Position numbers and translations under genes: made by a program. The notes beneath the pieces are model-generated. The model did no database searches and was not told the origin of the DNA. It saw only the letters and a list, made by a program, of their open reading frames with translations. From Rhodovulum sp. (GTDB lineage: Bacteria > Pseudomonadota > Alphaproteobacteria > Rhodobacterales > Rhodobacteraceae): DNA of 64,000 nucleotides. Shown here one piece after another: positions 8,951-18,074 of this stretch (positions are counted from its first letter, which is position 1; every line of letters begins with the position of its first letter). Where the stretch lies: the NCBI GenBank assembly GCA_002706605.1, contig PALT01000018.1, forward strand, positions 96,659-160,658, in the 5' to 3' direction.

Positions 8951-10096
8951 ATGCAACGTTTTCCCATTATTATGTCTTTGTTAGTTGCTGCATTTTTGAC
9001 CGCCGCGCAGGTGTATTTGGAATCGTACACGCGGATTTGGGCGGTTCTTGCCGGGTTTCTGGCGGGGTTTGCCCTGTATCATGCGGCGTTCGGGTTCGCA
9101 GGCGGCTGGCGCCGGTTTGTGACCGAGGGATCGGGGCGCGGCATTCGGGCCCAAATGTTACTGATCGCATTGGTCGTACCGGTGAGTTTCACGTTGATTG
9201 CGGCAGGAAAAACCGGCGGGTGGGTCGTACCCGTGGGTCCTGGTTTCCTGTTCGGCGCGGCCGTGTTCGGGGTCGGCATGTCACTGGCCGGTAGCTGTGC
9301 CTCGGGCACCCTGTTCGTGGCGGGCGGGGGCAGCACGCGGATGATGATCGCGCTGGCGGCCTTTATCACCGGATCGGTTCTGGGCACGGCGCATGTGCCG
9401 TTCTGGCTTGGCCTTGGGCAGGGGACGCAGGTGTCCTTCGTGCGCAACTTTGGCGTCGGGGGCGCGATCGCGATCACCTATGCGATCTGCGGGGCGCTAG
9501 TGCTGCTGACCCTGTGGCTAGAGCGTAAATGGAACGTCCAATCCGCGCCCGCACCGCGTCTGCGCGACACCCGCCTGTTGCGCGGGCCGTGGCATCCGTG
9601 GGTCGGCTCCGTCGCGCTGGCCATCGTGTGCATCATGATCTTTGTGACCCTGCGCCGCCCGTGGGGCGTGACCGAGGCATTCGCCCTCTGGGGGGCCAAG
9701 GTCGGTGTCGCGGCGGGTCTGCCGATTGATCAATGGACCTATTGGTCGGGCGGACGTTCGCGACAGCTTGAGGCGACGGTCCTGTCCCACACGACCAGCA
9801 TCCTGAACTTTGCCCTGATCGCGGGGGCGTTTTGTGCCTCGGCCGTTCAGGGGCGATTTAAACCCGTTCTGAACCTCAGCACCAAGGACGTCGTGACCGC
9901 GGTCATTGGCGGTCTGTTGATGGGATATGGCGCGCGCCTGTCGTCGGGGTGCAACATCGGCGCGTTCCTAGGCGGCGTCACCAGCGGCAGCCTGCATGGC
10001 TGGATCTGGGCGCTGACGGCGTTCCTTGGGTTCGCCGCCGCGTTGCGTTTGCCGCCGATGGTGATGATGCGGCGTCTTCAGAACGCCCCGTCATAG
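8951..10096 (+). CDS. YeeE/YedE family sulfur-compound transporter (TsuA-like)
   Basis: 381 residues, about ten hydrophobic helices, with two inverted halves each carrying the family Cys motif: GMSLAGSCASGTLF in the first half and RLSSGCNIGAFLGG in the second. In this family the Cys residues relay thiosulfate or similar sulfur species through the inner membrane. GGAGG sits five bases ahead of the ATG at 8951. The last 19 bases overlap the 3' end of the convergent ThDP-enzyme gene. No TusA-like partner is adjacent. Confidence 0.85.
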   Translation: MQRFPIIMSLLVAAFLTAAQVYLESYTRIWAVLAGFLAGFALYHAAFGFAGGWRRFVTEGSGRGIRAQMLLIALVVPVSFTLIAAGKTGGWVVPVGPGFLFGAAVFGVGMSLAGSCASGTLFVAGGGSTRMMIALAAFITGSVLGTAHVPFWLGLGQGTQVSFVRNFGVGGAIAITYAICGALVLLTLWLERKWNVQSAPAPRLRDTRLLRGPWHPWVGSVALAIVCIMIFVTLRRPWGVTEAFALWGAKVGVAAGLPIDQWTYWSGGRSRQLEATVLSHTTSILNFALIAGAFCASAVQGRFKPVLNLSTKDVVTAVIGGLLMGYGARLSSGCNIGAFLGGVTSGSLHGWIWALTAFLGFAAALRLPPMVMMRRLQNAPS

Positions 10097-11691
10097 GCAC
10101 GCCGCCCGATTTTCGCAGCAATAATGGTGAAGCAGTCTCTGTTTTGGGCCTCTTCGGCGGCTTGTTTCAGGGCGTTTATCGATTCAACCTCGATCCCGAC
10201 GCCACCGAACGCCTTGGCCAGCGATACGAAATCGGACCCGCCGAAATCGACGCCCAGATTGGGCCGCTGGCTGGCGCGCTGCTTCATCTCGATCAGGGTC
10301 AGGCTTTCGTCGACCAAGACGCAGACGATGATGTTCAGGCCGTGATCGCGCAGGCTGGCCAGATCGCCCGCCCCCATTTCCAGACCGCCATCGCCGACAA
10401 AGGCCAGAACGGTGCGATCCGGCGCGCCCATCTTGGCCCCACCGGCCAGAGGCATCGCGCAGGCCATGGTGCACAGGGCGCTGGATTGCAGCATCCCGCG
10501 CGGCTCATAACATTTCCAGATCTGGCTGGCCAAAATGCGGTGGGCCCCGGAATCCGCCGTGACGATCGTGTCCTCGGGCAGGGCATCGCGCAGGGTATGG
10601 AACACCTGATGCGCGCCCCAGTCGGACGGCGCGGCATAGGTGGCGCTCAGGTCAAGCTTGGCCGTGGCGATGGCGTCACCGGTCCAGCGTCCTTCGGGCA
10701 AAACATGCTCTAACCCAGCCAAAGTCGCGGTAATCGACCCTTTCAACAGATGATCGGCGCGGTGCATCCCATGGGTGCGCAGAACCGGTGTGATGTCGAT
10801 CACGGTCGTTTCGGGACCCCATGGATCGCGCCAGCCGATGCGCATTTCAATCGGGTCATACCCCGCCAACAGGATCACATCGGCCTGTTCCATCAGCGGC
10901 ATCAACACCTTGTCCGCGCGCGGGGACAGACCCGCCCCACCCAAACACAGGGGATCGCGTTCGTCCATCAATCCCTTGGCCTTATACGTGGTGATCAGGG
11001 GGATCGAATGGGCGTTACAGAACGCGGTGATCGCGCCGCCAGAACCCTCATTCACCGCATCAACGCCGGCGACCATAATCGGCGTTTTCCCGCGGGATAG
11101 AGCCTGTTTCGCGGCCTCAAGCGCACCCGCATCGGGCAGACCGGCCAGATCGCGGGGATAGGCGGCAACGGGGGCCTCATCGGCCAATGCCTCGGCCACG
11201 CTGATCGGGACGTCGATATGGACGGGACCGGGTTGGCCGGACAGGGCCAGCGCAATCGCCTTTTCCATCACCGCGCCCACGGCGCCGTGGGACAGGCGGA
11301 AGCTACCCTTGACGATCGGGCGCATCATGGCCTGATGGTCAAACACTTGGTGGGTATAGGTCTCAGCCTCGGCGGCATCGACGCAGCCGGTCAAAAAGAT
11401 CAACGGCACGCGGTCCTGCATGGCGTTCGCCACAACGTTCACGGCGTTCGCCACGCCGGGCCCAAGGGTCGCCACAAGGATCGGCAAACTCCCCGCGCTG
11501 TGCCACAGGCCCTCGGCGAAAAAGCCGCCCGCGTTTTCATGACGCACAAGCGCGAATTTGATCCCCGCGTTGTCCAGACCCTGCATCAGGCCCAGCACTT
11601 CACCCCCGGGGACGCCGAACGCATGGGTTGCGCCCGCACGGGCCAAGGAGGTGCCGACGATATCCGCGCCGGTGCGTGTGTCTGTGGTCAT
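10078..11691 (-). CDS. Thiamine-diphosphate-dependent enzyme, acetolactate-synthase/decarboxylase family
   Basis: 537 residues in the usual three-domain order. The N-terminal pyrimidine-binding domain has the catalytic Glu in RHENAG (residue about 50) and the GPGVANAVN loop. The central domain lies around residues 190-330. The C-terminal pyrophosphate-binding domain has GDGGLEMGAGDLASL followed by an Asp-Glu pair where many relatives have Asn-Asn. The gene overlaps the 3' end of the CoA-transferase gene (ATGA), so they form a pair. Oxalyl-CoA decarboxylase plus formyl-CoA transferase is the best known pairing of these families, but the sequence is not obviously Oxc. I therefore leave the substrate open (2-oxoacid or acyl-CoA). 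Confidence 0.75.
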   Translation of the reverse strand: MTTDTRTGADIVGTSLARAGATHAFGVPGGEVLGLMQGLDNAGIKFALVRHENAGGFFAEGLWHSAGSLPILVATLGPGVANAVNVVANAMQDRVPLIFLTGCVDAAEAETYTHQVFDHQAMMRPIVKGSFRLSHGAVGAVMEKAIALALSGQPGPVHIDVPISVAEALADEAPVAAYPRDLAGLPDAGALEAAKQALSRGKTPIMVAGVDAVNEGSGGAITAFCNAHSIPLITTYKAKGLMDERDPLCLGGAGLSPRADKVLMPLMEQADVILLAGYDPIEMRIGWRDPWGPETTVIDITPVLRTHGMHRADHLLKGSITATLAGLEHVLPEGRWTGDAIATAKLDLSATYAAPSDWGAHQVFHTLRDALPEDTIVTADSGAHRILASQIWKCYEPRGMLQSSALCTMACAMPLAGGAKMGAPDRTVLAFVGDGGLEMGAGDLASLRDHGLNIIVCVLVDESLTLIEMKQRASQRPNLGVDFGGSDFVSLAKAFGGVGIEVESINALKQAAEEAQNRDCFTIIAAKIGRRAYDGAF

Positions 11692-12929
11692 TCGTTCAGC
11701 CCGATTATGCCGTCCTTGGCCAGTTGCCCAAGGTCCGTGTCGTTGAGGTTCAAAATGGATTTCAGCGTCTCGGCCGTGTCCTGCGCCAGAACCGGCGGGG
11801 CGCTGTGATAGGTGACGGGGGTGTCGCTCAGCTTGAGCGGATTGCCGATCAAATCGACACTATCCTTGCCCGAAAGCGGGTGTGGCAGGGAAATCTTCAT
11901 CCCGCGCGCGGCGACCTGTTCGCCCTCGAACACCTGTTCCAGATCGTTGATTGGACCGGCGGGAATGCCGCGTGTCTCGCATTCCTTGATCCAGAACGCA
12001 GAGGGCTGGGCGCGGGTCAGATCGATCAGGATCGGGACCAGGACATCGCGGTTGCGTACGCGATCAGCGTTCAGCGCGAAACGGGGATCATCGGCCAGTT
12101 CCGATGCGCCCAACAGGTCCACCAACCGCCGGTATTGCCCGTCATTGCCGACAGCCAGAATGAAATCGCCGTCCGCAGACGGGAAGGTGCCATAGGGCAC
12201 GATGGTCGGGTGATCGTTGCCGCGCCGCGGGGGCACCTGGCCATCGGTCAGATAGCCGACGCCCTGATTGATCAGCCACGACACTTGGGTGTCATAGAGA
12301 CAGATGTCGATATGCTGGCCCCGTCCGGTTTTGTGGCGGGCCTGAAGTGCTGCCAGAATGCCGGTCACCGCATACATGCCGCACATCACATCCGCGATGC
12401 CGACGCCGACCTTGGTGGGCGGTCCATCGGGAGAGCCGGTCAGGCTCATGATTCCGGCCTCACCTTGGATCATAAAGTCATATCCGGCGCGATGCGCGTT
12501 CGGGCCGGTCTGGCCAAAGCCGGTGATCGAGCAATAGATCAAACGCGGATTCAGCTGGGATAGGGTCGCATAATCCAGACCATAGCGTGCCATATCGCCG
12601 GTCTTCAGGTTCTCGACCAGAACATCCGCATCGCGCACCATCTGACGGATCAGGTCCTGACCCTCGGGCACGGCAAAGTTGATCGCGACGGATTTCTTGT
12701 TGCGGTTCGCGCAGAGATAATAGGCGCTCTCGGTTGTCTCCGCGCCGTCCGCGTCCAGCACAAACGGCGGTCCCCATTTGCGGGTGTCATCGCCGACGCC
12801 GGGGCGTTCGATCTTGATCACTTCGGCCCCGAGATCGGCCAAGGTTTGCGTCGCCGTCGGGCCCGCCAAAATCCGCGACAGGTCCAGAACGCGAATACCG
12901 CCCAATGCGGTGCTATTCGGATCACTCAT
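11688..12929 (-). CDS. Family III CoA-transferase (CaiB/BaiF)
   Basis: 413 residues with clear family III features. The N-terminal GIRVLDLSRILAGPTATQTL and LGAEVIKIERP blocks are present, as is the catalytic Asp in VGIADVMCGMYAVTG (near residue 170). A glycine-containing AVGNDGQYRRL loop lies in the small domain. The enzyme moves CoA between carboxylic acids in the cytoplasm through an aspartyl-CoA thioester. It is the first gene of a two-gene unit with the ThDP enzyme, the stop and start overlapping by four bases. The likely substrates (oxalate/formate, succinate/glutarate or another dicarboxylate) cannot be told from sequence alone. Confidence 0.85.
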   Translation of the reverse strand: MSDPNSTALGGIRVLDLSRILAGPTATQTLADLGAEVIKIERPGVGDDTRKWGPPFVLDADGAETTESAYYLCANRNKKSVAINFAVPEGQDLIRQMVRDADVLVENLKTGDMARYGLDYATLSQLNPRLIYCSITGFGQTGPNAHRAGYDFMIQGEAGIMSLTGSPDGPPTKVGVGIADVMCGMYAVTGILAALQARHKTGRGQHIDICLYDTQVSWLINQGVGYLTDGQVPPRRGNDHPTIVPYGTFPSADGDFILAVGNDGQYRRLVDLLGASELADDPRFALNADRVRNRDVLVPILIDLTRAQPSAFWIKECETRGIPAGPINDLEQVFEGEQVAARGMKISLPHPLSGKDSVDLIGNPLKLSDTPVTYHSAPPVLAQDTAETLKSILNLNDTDLGQLAKDGIIGLNE

Positions 12930-12996
12930 TTGAATATCTTTGCATTATCTGATGTGCGCCAAAACACACCAGACCACCCCGTCTCGCCAAGTGCAA

Positions 12997-13025
12997 CCAC
13001 CGCCCGACCCCATACCGGGCGGTGG
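12997..13025 (-). terminator. Hairpin downstream of the YHS gene
   Basis: A perfect 10-bp stem, CCACCGCCCG with CGGGCGGTGG, around a 9-base loop, 14 bases past the stop of the minus-strand YHS gene. No strong U-run follows, so it may be a pause or stabilising structure. Confidence 0.5.
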
Positions 13026-13038
13026 GCCGTTTGTCGCC

Positions 13039-13563
13039 TTAGTGGGTCAGAGGACCGGGCGACGTGTACTGGGGAATGGTGTTTTCCGATGCCGGTGCCG
13101 GCTCCAGACCGCCATCCCAGTTTGCATCAGCCTTAACGATGTTGCCGGGGATGTCTTCTTCCCAGAAACCAACGACGTTTTTGGTGATGTTCAGGTACAG
13201 TTTGTCGTCAACGATCCGCCACAGGTGCGGGTTGCCGGGAACCTTGCCGCCCTGAGCAGCACCATAGGCACAGTGGCCGTCGAACTGGGGTGCGTATTTT
13301 TCGGGATCGGCTTCGAATGCAGCCAGGTTGTCAGCCGACGAGAACGCGAATTTCGCACCGTTGTATTCGGTGACGTAATCGACGGACCCACGGACAGCTT
13401 CGGTTTGGGCGGTGCCAACTGCGGATTGGGGCAGCGAGAAATACGCAACAACGTCGTAACCCGAAACGGCATAGCCCGTTTCGTCCACGTATTGATCGCC
13501 TGCAAAGGCAGCCGTCGAGATCAGCATCGAAGCCAATGCACCAGCGATGGTAAACTTACGCAT
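13039..13563 (-). CDS. Secreted YHS-domain protein
   Basis: 174 residues. A Sec signal peptide (MRKFTIAGALASMLISTAAF, cut near AFA) is followed by a YHS-type module containing SGYDVVAYFSLPQSAVGT, then FAFSSADNLAAFEADPEKYAPQFDGHCAYGAAQG with one Cys. Such proteins are common periplasmic proteins of roseobacters, often thought to bind metals, with no firm function. The ATG at 13563 has AAGGA at normal spacing; longer in-frame readings upstream lack a ribosome site. It diverges from the MOSC gene. Confidence 0.82.
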   Translation of the reverse strand: MRKFTIAGALASMLISTAAFAGDQYVDETGYAVSGYDVVAYFSLPQSAVGTAQTEAVRGSVDYVTEYNGAKFAFSSADNLAAFEADPEKYAPQFDGHCAYGAAQGGKVPGNPHLWRIVDDKLYLNITKNVVGFWEEDIPGNIVKADANWDGGLEPAPASENTIPQYTSPGPLTH

Positions 13564-13747
13564 ATTCAGTCCTTTCAAGGTAGGCGTCTCTGTATTCAGC
13601 AAAATTGCTAGCACCAAGATTGTGCGCGAGTCCCGATTTGAAACCGGACCTTGCAGAGTTGTGAAAACGGGCCGGATTTTCGTGATCGAGTGTTTCAGAC
13701 CCCGTTTGGGCGTTGATGCACATGTCAGTGGCCGATAGCGTCGCGGC

Positions 13748-14425
13748 ATGAAACACGCAGAACTGCTCTCAATCTACATTGGTCGTGTGGCCAACCCATG
13801 GCCCGGAAAAGAGGCCAGCGCGATTGGCAAGACACTGGTCACCGGCGCGCAATCCCTGATGTCTGAGGGGCTTGTCGGCGATCAACAGGCCGATCGATCC
13901 GTGCACGGCGGACCGGATAAGGCCGTGCATGTCTATTGCGCCGCGCATTATCCTGTTTGGCGCGACGAACTGGGTCGCGATGATATGGTTCCGGGCCGCT
14001 TTGGGGAGAATTTCGCGGTTTCGGAGTGGAGCGAACACGATGTCTGTATCGGTGATGTGTTCACGATCGGCACGGCGACGGTCCAGATTTCTCAGGGGCG
14101 ACAGCCGTGTTGGAAACTGGCAATGCACACCGGCAATGACCGCATGGCCTATCTGTTTCAAACCACCGGACGGACGGGATGGTATTTTCGTGTGTTAGAG
14201 ACCGGAGAGGTCGCGGCGGGGGATCAATTCACCCTGATCGATCGCCCCTGTCCCGATTGGTCCGTGGCGGATGTGACCCGTGCGCGCCTAACCCGTAAGG
14301 TATCGACGGCGGACGCAAAAACCTTGTCTAACCTGCCTGAATTGGCCGATGACTGGCGTCGGGCCTTTGCGCGGTTCGCCGGTGGGGATGTTGCCGAGGA
14401 TACGTCGAAACGCCTTGGCGGCTAA
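13748..14425 (+). CDS. MOSC domain protein, YiiM-like
   Basis: 225 residues. A MOSC beta-barrel spans the N-terminal two thirds, with the conserved Cys in SQGRQPCWKLAMH (near residue 121) that binds the molybdenum cofactor. GDQQADRSVHGGPDKAVHVY is the typical YiiM block. The C-terminal tail forms the short three-helix domain of YiiM. YiiM reduces N-hydroxylated base analogues such as 6-hydroxylaminopurine in E. coli, and the role here is presumed similar. It stands alone, divergent from the YHS gene. Confidence 0.83.
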   Translation: MKHAELLSIYIGRVANPWPGKEASAIGKTLVTGAQSLMSEGLVGDQQADRSVHGGPDKAVHVYCAAHYPVWRDELGRDDMVPGRFGENFAVSEWSEHDVCIGDVFTIGTATVQISQGRQPCWKLAMHTGNDRMAYLFQTTGRTGWYFRVLETGEVAAGDQFTLIDRPCPDWSVADVTRARLTRKVSTADAKTLSNLPELADDWRRAFARFAGGDVAEDTSKRLGG

Positions 14426-14447
14426 TCGGTCCACGGCGGGAAATTGC

Positions 14448-14487
14448 CCGTCATCCCTGCGTTACAAATCTGCCACTGAACTGTGAC
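14448..14487 (+). promoter_or_regulatory. PHO box array upstream of phoX
   Basis: Four 7-base half-sites in exact 11-base register: CCGTCAT, GCGTTAC, CTGCCAC, CTGTGAC, each separated by four bases. The PhoB consensus is CTGTCAT repeated every 11 bases. Two half-sites differ from it clearly at only one position and one (GCGTTAC) is weak. The array ends 75 bases before the phoX start codon, which fits a phosphate-starvation promoter. Confidence 0.75.
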
Positions 14488-14562
14488 GGACCGCCCCTAG
14501 CGTGGCGCGGAATCGGCGAACCCCCGTTCGCCGGACCCCGCTTATGCCAGGAGATTTCGCAT

Positions 14563-16443
14563 ATGGATATTAAATCGACCGTCGACCTTAGCTGGGACGA
14601 ATTTGATGAATTGCGCCAACCGCGCGCCGAACAATCCGACTTTGACGCCGTTGTAGATCGCGCGATTTCGCGCCGCGGTTTCCTTGGTGGTGTGTTGGCG
14701 TTCGGTTCGGGTGCGGCTGTGTTTGGCAGTGGCGTTCTGGGCAGCGCAACCTCGGCCCGCGCGGCGTCGGCGGTGTTCGGGTTTGAACCCATCGGGATCG
14801 CAACCGATTTCGACATCCATGTGCCTGCTGGCTACGAATGGCGCCCCTTGGTCCGTTGGGGCGACGCGCTGTTCTCCGAGGCAGAAAATGCCTATTCCGC
14901 CGTTGATGGCGTTCCGGCAGATATGTCGGACAAGGTATTTGGCGAAAACACCGACGGCATGGAGACGTTTGAAAAAGACGGTCACGTCCTATTGGCGATC
15001 AACTCGGAATACGTAAACCCGAAGATCAACCTGCCCGCCGAGGCCGAGGGCGTTCCGCAAACCGCCGAGCAGGTTCAGATGCTGAAGAACATGCAGGGCG
15101 TCACGGTTGTTGAGGTCGCCGATCAGGGCGATGGTTGGCGCGTTGTGGTGGACAGCCCGTTCAACCGCCGCATCACCCATGACACCCCGATGACCATGTC
15201 CGGCCCTGCCGCCGGTAGCGATCTGGTCAAAACCAACGCCGATCCCGCTGGCATGTCGCCGCTGGGCACGATGAACAACTGTGGGTCGGGCAAGACCCTT
15301 TGGGGCACCTATCTGACCTGCGAAGAGAACTTTAACGGTTATTTCGGCACCACGCAGGAGCGTGAAGCGACTGCCGAGGAAAAGCGGTACGGTATCGGCG
15401 GCGAAGGTCGCTATGCCTATGAAAAGTTCGATCCGCGCTATGACCTGTCGGTTGAACCGAATGAACCGCACCGCCACGGCTGGATCACCGAAATCGACCC
15501 GACCGACCCGAACAGCACGCCGGTGAAACACACTGCGCTGGGCCGGTTCAAACACGAAAACGCCGAGATGGTTCAGGCCGCCGATGGCCGTATCGTGGTC
15601 TACATGGGCGACGATGAACGCGGTGAGTTCATGTACAAATACGTCTCGAACGGCACATGGGCACCGGGTCAGCCGACCGAGGGTCTGTTGTCGGACGGCA
15701 CCCTGTACGTGGCCAAGTTCCACGATGATCAGACCGGTGAATGGCTGGCCCTGACGCCGGAAACCACCGGCATGTCGATTGAGGACATTCTGGTGTTCTC
15801 GCGTCTGGCTGGGTCCAAGGTTGGCGCGACCACGATGGACCGTCCCGAATGGATCGCCGCCCACCCGCATCGGGCCGAGGCCTATTGCGCCCTGACCAAC
15901 AACAAAAACCGTGGTGTTAAAACCAACGCCGGTGGTGATGAGACGCCCGTCGGTGGTCCGAACCCGCGCGAAACCAACCGTTACGGTCAAATCGTGCGCT
16001 GGAAACCCGAGGGGGGCGATCACGGCGCGGCCAAGTTTGCGTGGGATCTCTACGTGATGGCCGGCAACCCCGACGTTTACGACAACGCCTATGGCGGGTC
16101 GGACAACGTGACGGCGGGCAACATGTTCAATTCGCCCGACGGGATGGCGTTCTCGTCCGACGGGTTGCTGTGGATCCAGACCGATGGCGACGACAGCAAC
16201 GAAGGTGACTTTGCCGGTATGGGCAACAACCAGATGCTGGTCGGCGATCCCGATACGGGTGAGATCGCGCGCTTTTTGACCGCGCCGAACGGGGCTGAGG
16301 TAACCGGCCTGACATGGACGCCGGATCGCAAGGTCGCGTTTGTCGGCATTCAGCACCCCGGCGGCCACTGGCCCGATGGTGAGGGCAAGCCGCGCTCGTC
16401 CGTGATCGCCGTATGGCGTCAGGATGGGGCCGTTTTCGGTTAA
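14563..16443 (+). CDS. phoX: PhoX-type alkaline phosphatase / DUF839 protein, Tat-exported
   Basis: 626 residues. A twin-arginine signal (SRRGFLGGVLAFGSGAAVFG, cleavage near ARA) sits unusually far in, around residues 36-70, as it does in PhoX proteins. The mature part has the PhoX beta-propeller blocks NNCGSGKTLWGTYLTCEENF, HRHGWITEIDP, ALGRFKHENAEM, YMGDDERGEF and DRPEWIAAHP, which carry the Ca/Fe-binding residues of the family. It removes phosphate from organic esters in the periplasm or outside the cell. AGGAG precedes the ATG. The PHO box upstream supports induction by phosphate limitation. Confidence 0.9.
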   Translation: MDIKSTVDLSWDEFDELRQPRAEQSDFDAVVDRAISRRGFLGGVLAFGSGAAVFGSGVLGSATSARAASAVFGFEPIGIATDFDIHVPAGYEWRPLVRWGDALFSEAENAYSAVDGVPADMSDKVFGENTDGMETFEKDGHVLLAINSEYVNPKINLPAEAEGVPQTAEQVQMLKNMQGVTVVEVADQGDGWRVVVDSPFNRRITHDTPMTMSGPAAGSDLVKTNADPAGMSPLGTMNNCGSGKTLWGTYLTCEENFNGYFGTTQEREATAEEKRYGIGGEGRYAYEKFDPRYDLSVEPNEPHRHGWITEIDPTDPNSTPVKHTALGRFKHENAEMVQAADGRIVVYMGDDERGEFMYKYVSNGTWAPGQPTEGLLSDGTLYVAKFHDDQTGEWLALTPETTGMSIEDILVFSRLAGSKVGATTMDRPEWIAAHPHRAEAYCALTNNKNRGVKTNAGGDETPVGGPNPRETNRYGQIVRWKPEGGDHGAAKFAWDLYVMAGNPDVYDNAYGGSDNVTAGNMFNSPDGMAFSSDGLLWIQTDGDDSNEGDFAGMGNNQMLVGDPDTGEIARFLTAPNGAEVTGLTWTPDRKVAFVGIQHPGGHWPDGEGKPRSSVIAVWRQDGAVFG

Positions 16444-16465
16444 TCCCCACGGAATAGACACGAAA

Positions 16466-16495
16466 AAACCGGCGTCCCGATTGGGGCGCCGGTTT
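16466..16495. terminator. Bidirectional terminator, phoX / aminotransferase
   Basis: A 13-bp stem (AAACCGGCGTCCC with GGGGCGCCGGTTT, one T-G pair) with a GATT loop, between two convergent genes. The A-run before it and the T end after it serve both directions. Confidence 0.85.
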
Positions 16496-16512
16496 GCATT
16501 TTAGACCCTGTT

Positions 16513-17883
16513 TTAGCCCAAGACGGACTTTACGGCCTTGGTCGTGGCATCCACGATGATGTCCGCCTCACCCTCGGTCAGGCAGAACGGCGGCGCAAAG
16601 CCAAGGATATCACCCTGCGGCATTGCACGCCCGATCACGCCATGAGTTGCCAGAGCACCGGCAATCTGCGGCCCGATCTTGTCGCCCGCGTCATAGAAGG
16701 TGCGCTTGTCCTTATCCGCGACGAACTCAACGGCGCAGAGCATGCCTTCACCGCGGATATCGCCGACATGGGGGTGATCGCCCAAGGCGTCCTTCATCGC
16801 GGCGTTCAGATAGGCCCCGACAGAGCCTGCGTGCGACACAAGGCTGAGTTCATCCAGCAGTTTCAGGTTCGCCACACCGGCCGCCGCGCCAATTGGGTGC
16901 GCGGAATAGGTCCAGCCATGCCCGATGGGACCGTTTTCATCGGTTCCCTGTTCCAGAACCTTCCACATCTTGTCCGACACGATGCTGCCCGAAAGGGGGG
17001 CATAGGCGGATGTCAGACCCTTGGCGATGGTGATCAGGTCGGGCTTCATCCCGTAGTGGGTGCTGCCAAACATGCTGCCCAGACGGCCAAAGCCAGTGAC
17101 GACCTCATCCGCGACCAACAGGATGTCGTGTTTTGCCAGAACGGCCTGAATCGCGTCCCAGTATCCGGCGGGCGGGGGGACGATGCCGCCGGTGCCCAGA
17201 ACCGGCTCGCCGATAAAGGCGGCGATGGTATCCGCGCCTTCGCGTTCGATCAGCGCCTCAAGCTCGGCCACGCAATGGGCGACGAACTGTTCCTCGGACA
17301 TATCCAGATCATCGCGACGGAAGTAATACGGCGCCTCGGTATGGATCACCTGCGCCAGCGGCAGGTCGAATTTCTGGTGGAATAGACCCAAACCGGTCAG
17401 CGATCCGGTCATCAACCCCGACCCGTGATACCCGCGCCAGCGCGAGATGATCTTTTTCTTTTCCGGACGGCCAAGGATGTTGTTGTAGTACCAGATCAGC
17501 TTGACGTTGGTTTCGTTCGCATCCGACCCCGACAGGCCGAAATACACCTTGGACATATGGTCGGGCGCGCGGTCCAGAACCATTTTCGACAGGGTGATCG
17601 ATGCCTCGGTGCCGTGGCCGACATAGGCGTGATAGTAGGCCAGTTCGCGCGCCTGATCCGCAATCGCCTCTGCGATGTCCTGACGGCCATAGCCGACGTT
17701 CACACAGTACAGGCCCGCAAACCCGTCCAGTAGGCGGTTGCCGTCGCGATCCTCAATATACACGCCACTTGCGGTCTGGACGATCCGGCTGGGGCTTTCG
17801 CCACGGGTATGTTGGGCCAGATGGGTCGAGGGATGAAAGAAATTCTCGCGGTCCCATTTATCGAGCTGATCGTTGGTAAGCAT
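16513..17883 (-). CDS. Class III PLP-dependent aminotransferase
   Basis: 456 residues of the omega-amino-acid/diaminobutyrate aminotransferase group. Visible elements are the YFGLSGSDANETNVKL cofactor-phosphate region, RWRGYHGSG, the Asp in LLVADEVVTGFGRLG that pairs with the pyridine nitrogen, and the Schiff-base Lys in LITIAKGLTSAYAPL. It moves an amino group from an amine or diamino acid to pyruvate or 2-oxoglutarate. It is divergent from a DoeA-like hydrolase and an ArgE-like deacetylase. In ectoine breakdown a class III transaminase (DoeD/Atf) turns diaminobutyrate into aspartate semialdehyde, which would fit here by context only. AAGGAT precedes the ATG. Confidence 0.85.
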   Translation of the reverse strand: MLTNDQLDKWDRENFFHPSTHLAQHTRGESPSRIVQTASGVYIEDRDGNRLLDGFAGLYCVNVGYGRQDIAEAIADQARELAYYHAYVGHGTEASITLSKMVLDRAPDHMSKVYFGLSGSDANETNVKLIWYYNNILGRPEKKKIISRWRGYHGSGLMTGSLTGLGLFHQKFDLPLAQVIHTEAPYYFRRDDLDMSEEQFVAHCVAELEALIEREGADTIAAFIGEPVLGTGGIVPPPAGYWDAIQAVLAKHDILLVADEVVTGFGRLGSMFGSTHYGMKPDLITIAKGLTSAYAPLSGSIVSDKMWKVLEQGTDENGPIGHGWTYSAHPIGAAAGVANLKLLDELSLVSHAGSVGAYLNAAMKDALGDHPHVGDIRGEGMLCAVEFVADKDKRTFYDAGDKIGPQIAGALATHGVIGRAMPQGDILGFAPPFCLTEGEADIIVDATTKAVKSVLG

Positions 17884-17970
17884 CGACGATCCTTAAGTTT
17901 AAGCAGGTGACAGAAAACGGGGCCATGGCGGACGATTTGCAATTGACGCGCCAGTCAAAAAGCCCCTCAA

Positions 17971-17984
17971 TGTTGTGTACAACA
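17971..17984. promoter_or_regulatory. Operator-like dyad 1, putative GntR site
   Basis: TGTTGT-GT-ACAACA, six-base arms around two bases, midway between the divergent aminotransferase and M24 genes. The GT..AC core matches sites of FadR-subfamily GntR regulators. The GntR gene that ends this operon is the natural candidate binder. Confidence 0.6.
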
Positions 17985-18074
17985 CACGCGGGCGCCGACC
18001 GAAGTCAAGTCAGAAACACGCTATTTCACCCGAAACTGGGGGTATCAACGTGCGGTTGCGCGAATTGGCGGGGG

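Noticed and set aside
14989..16461. A 490-codon minus-strand open frame
   Set aside because: It is antisense to phoX, has no family-like blocks, and reads as a composition shadow.
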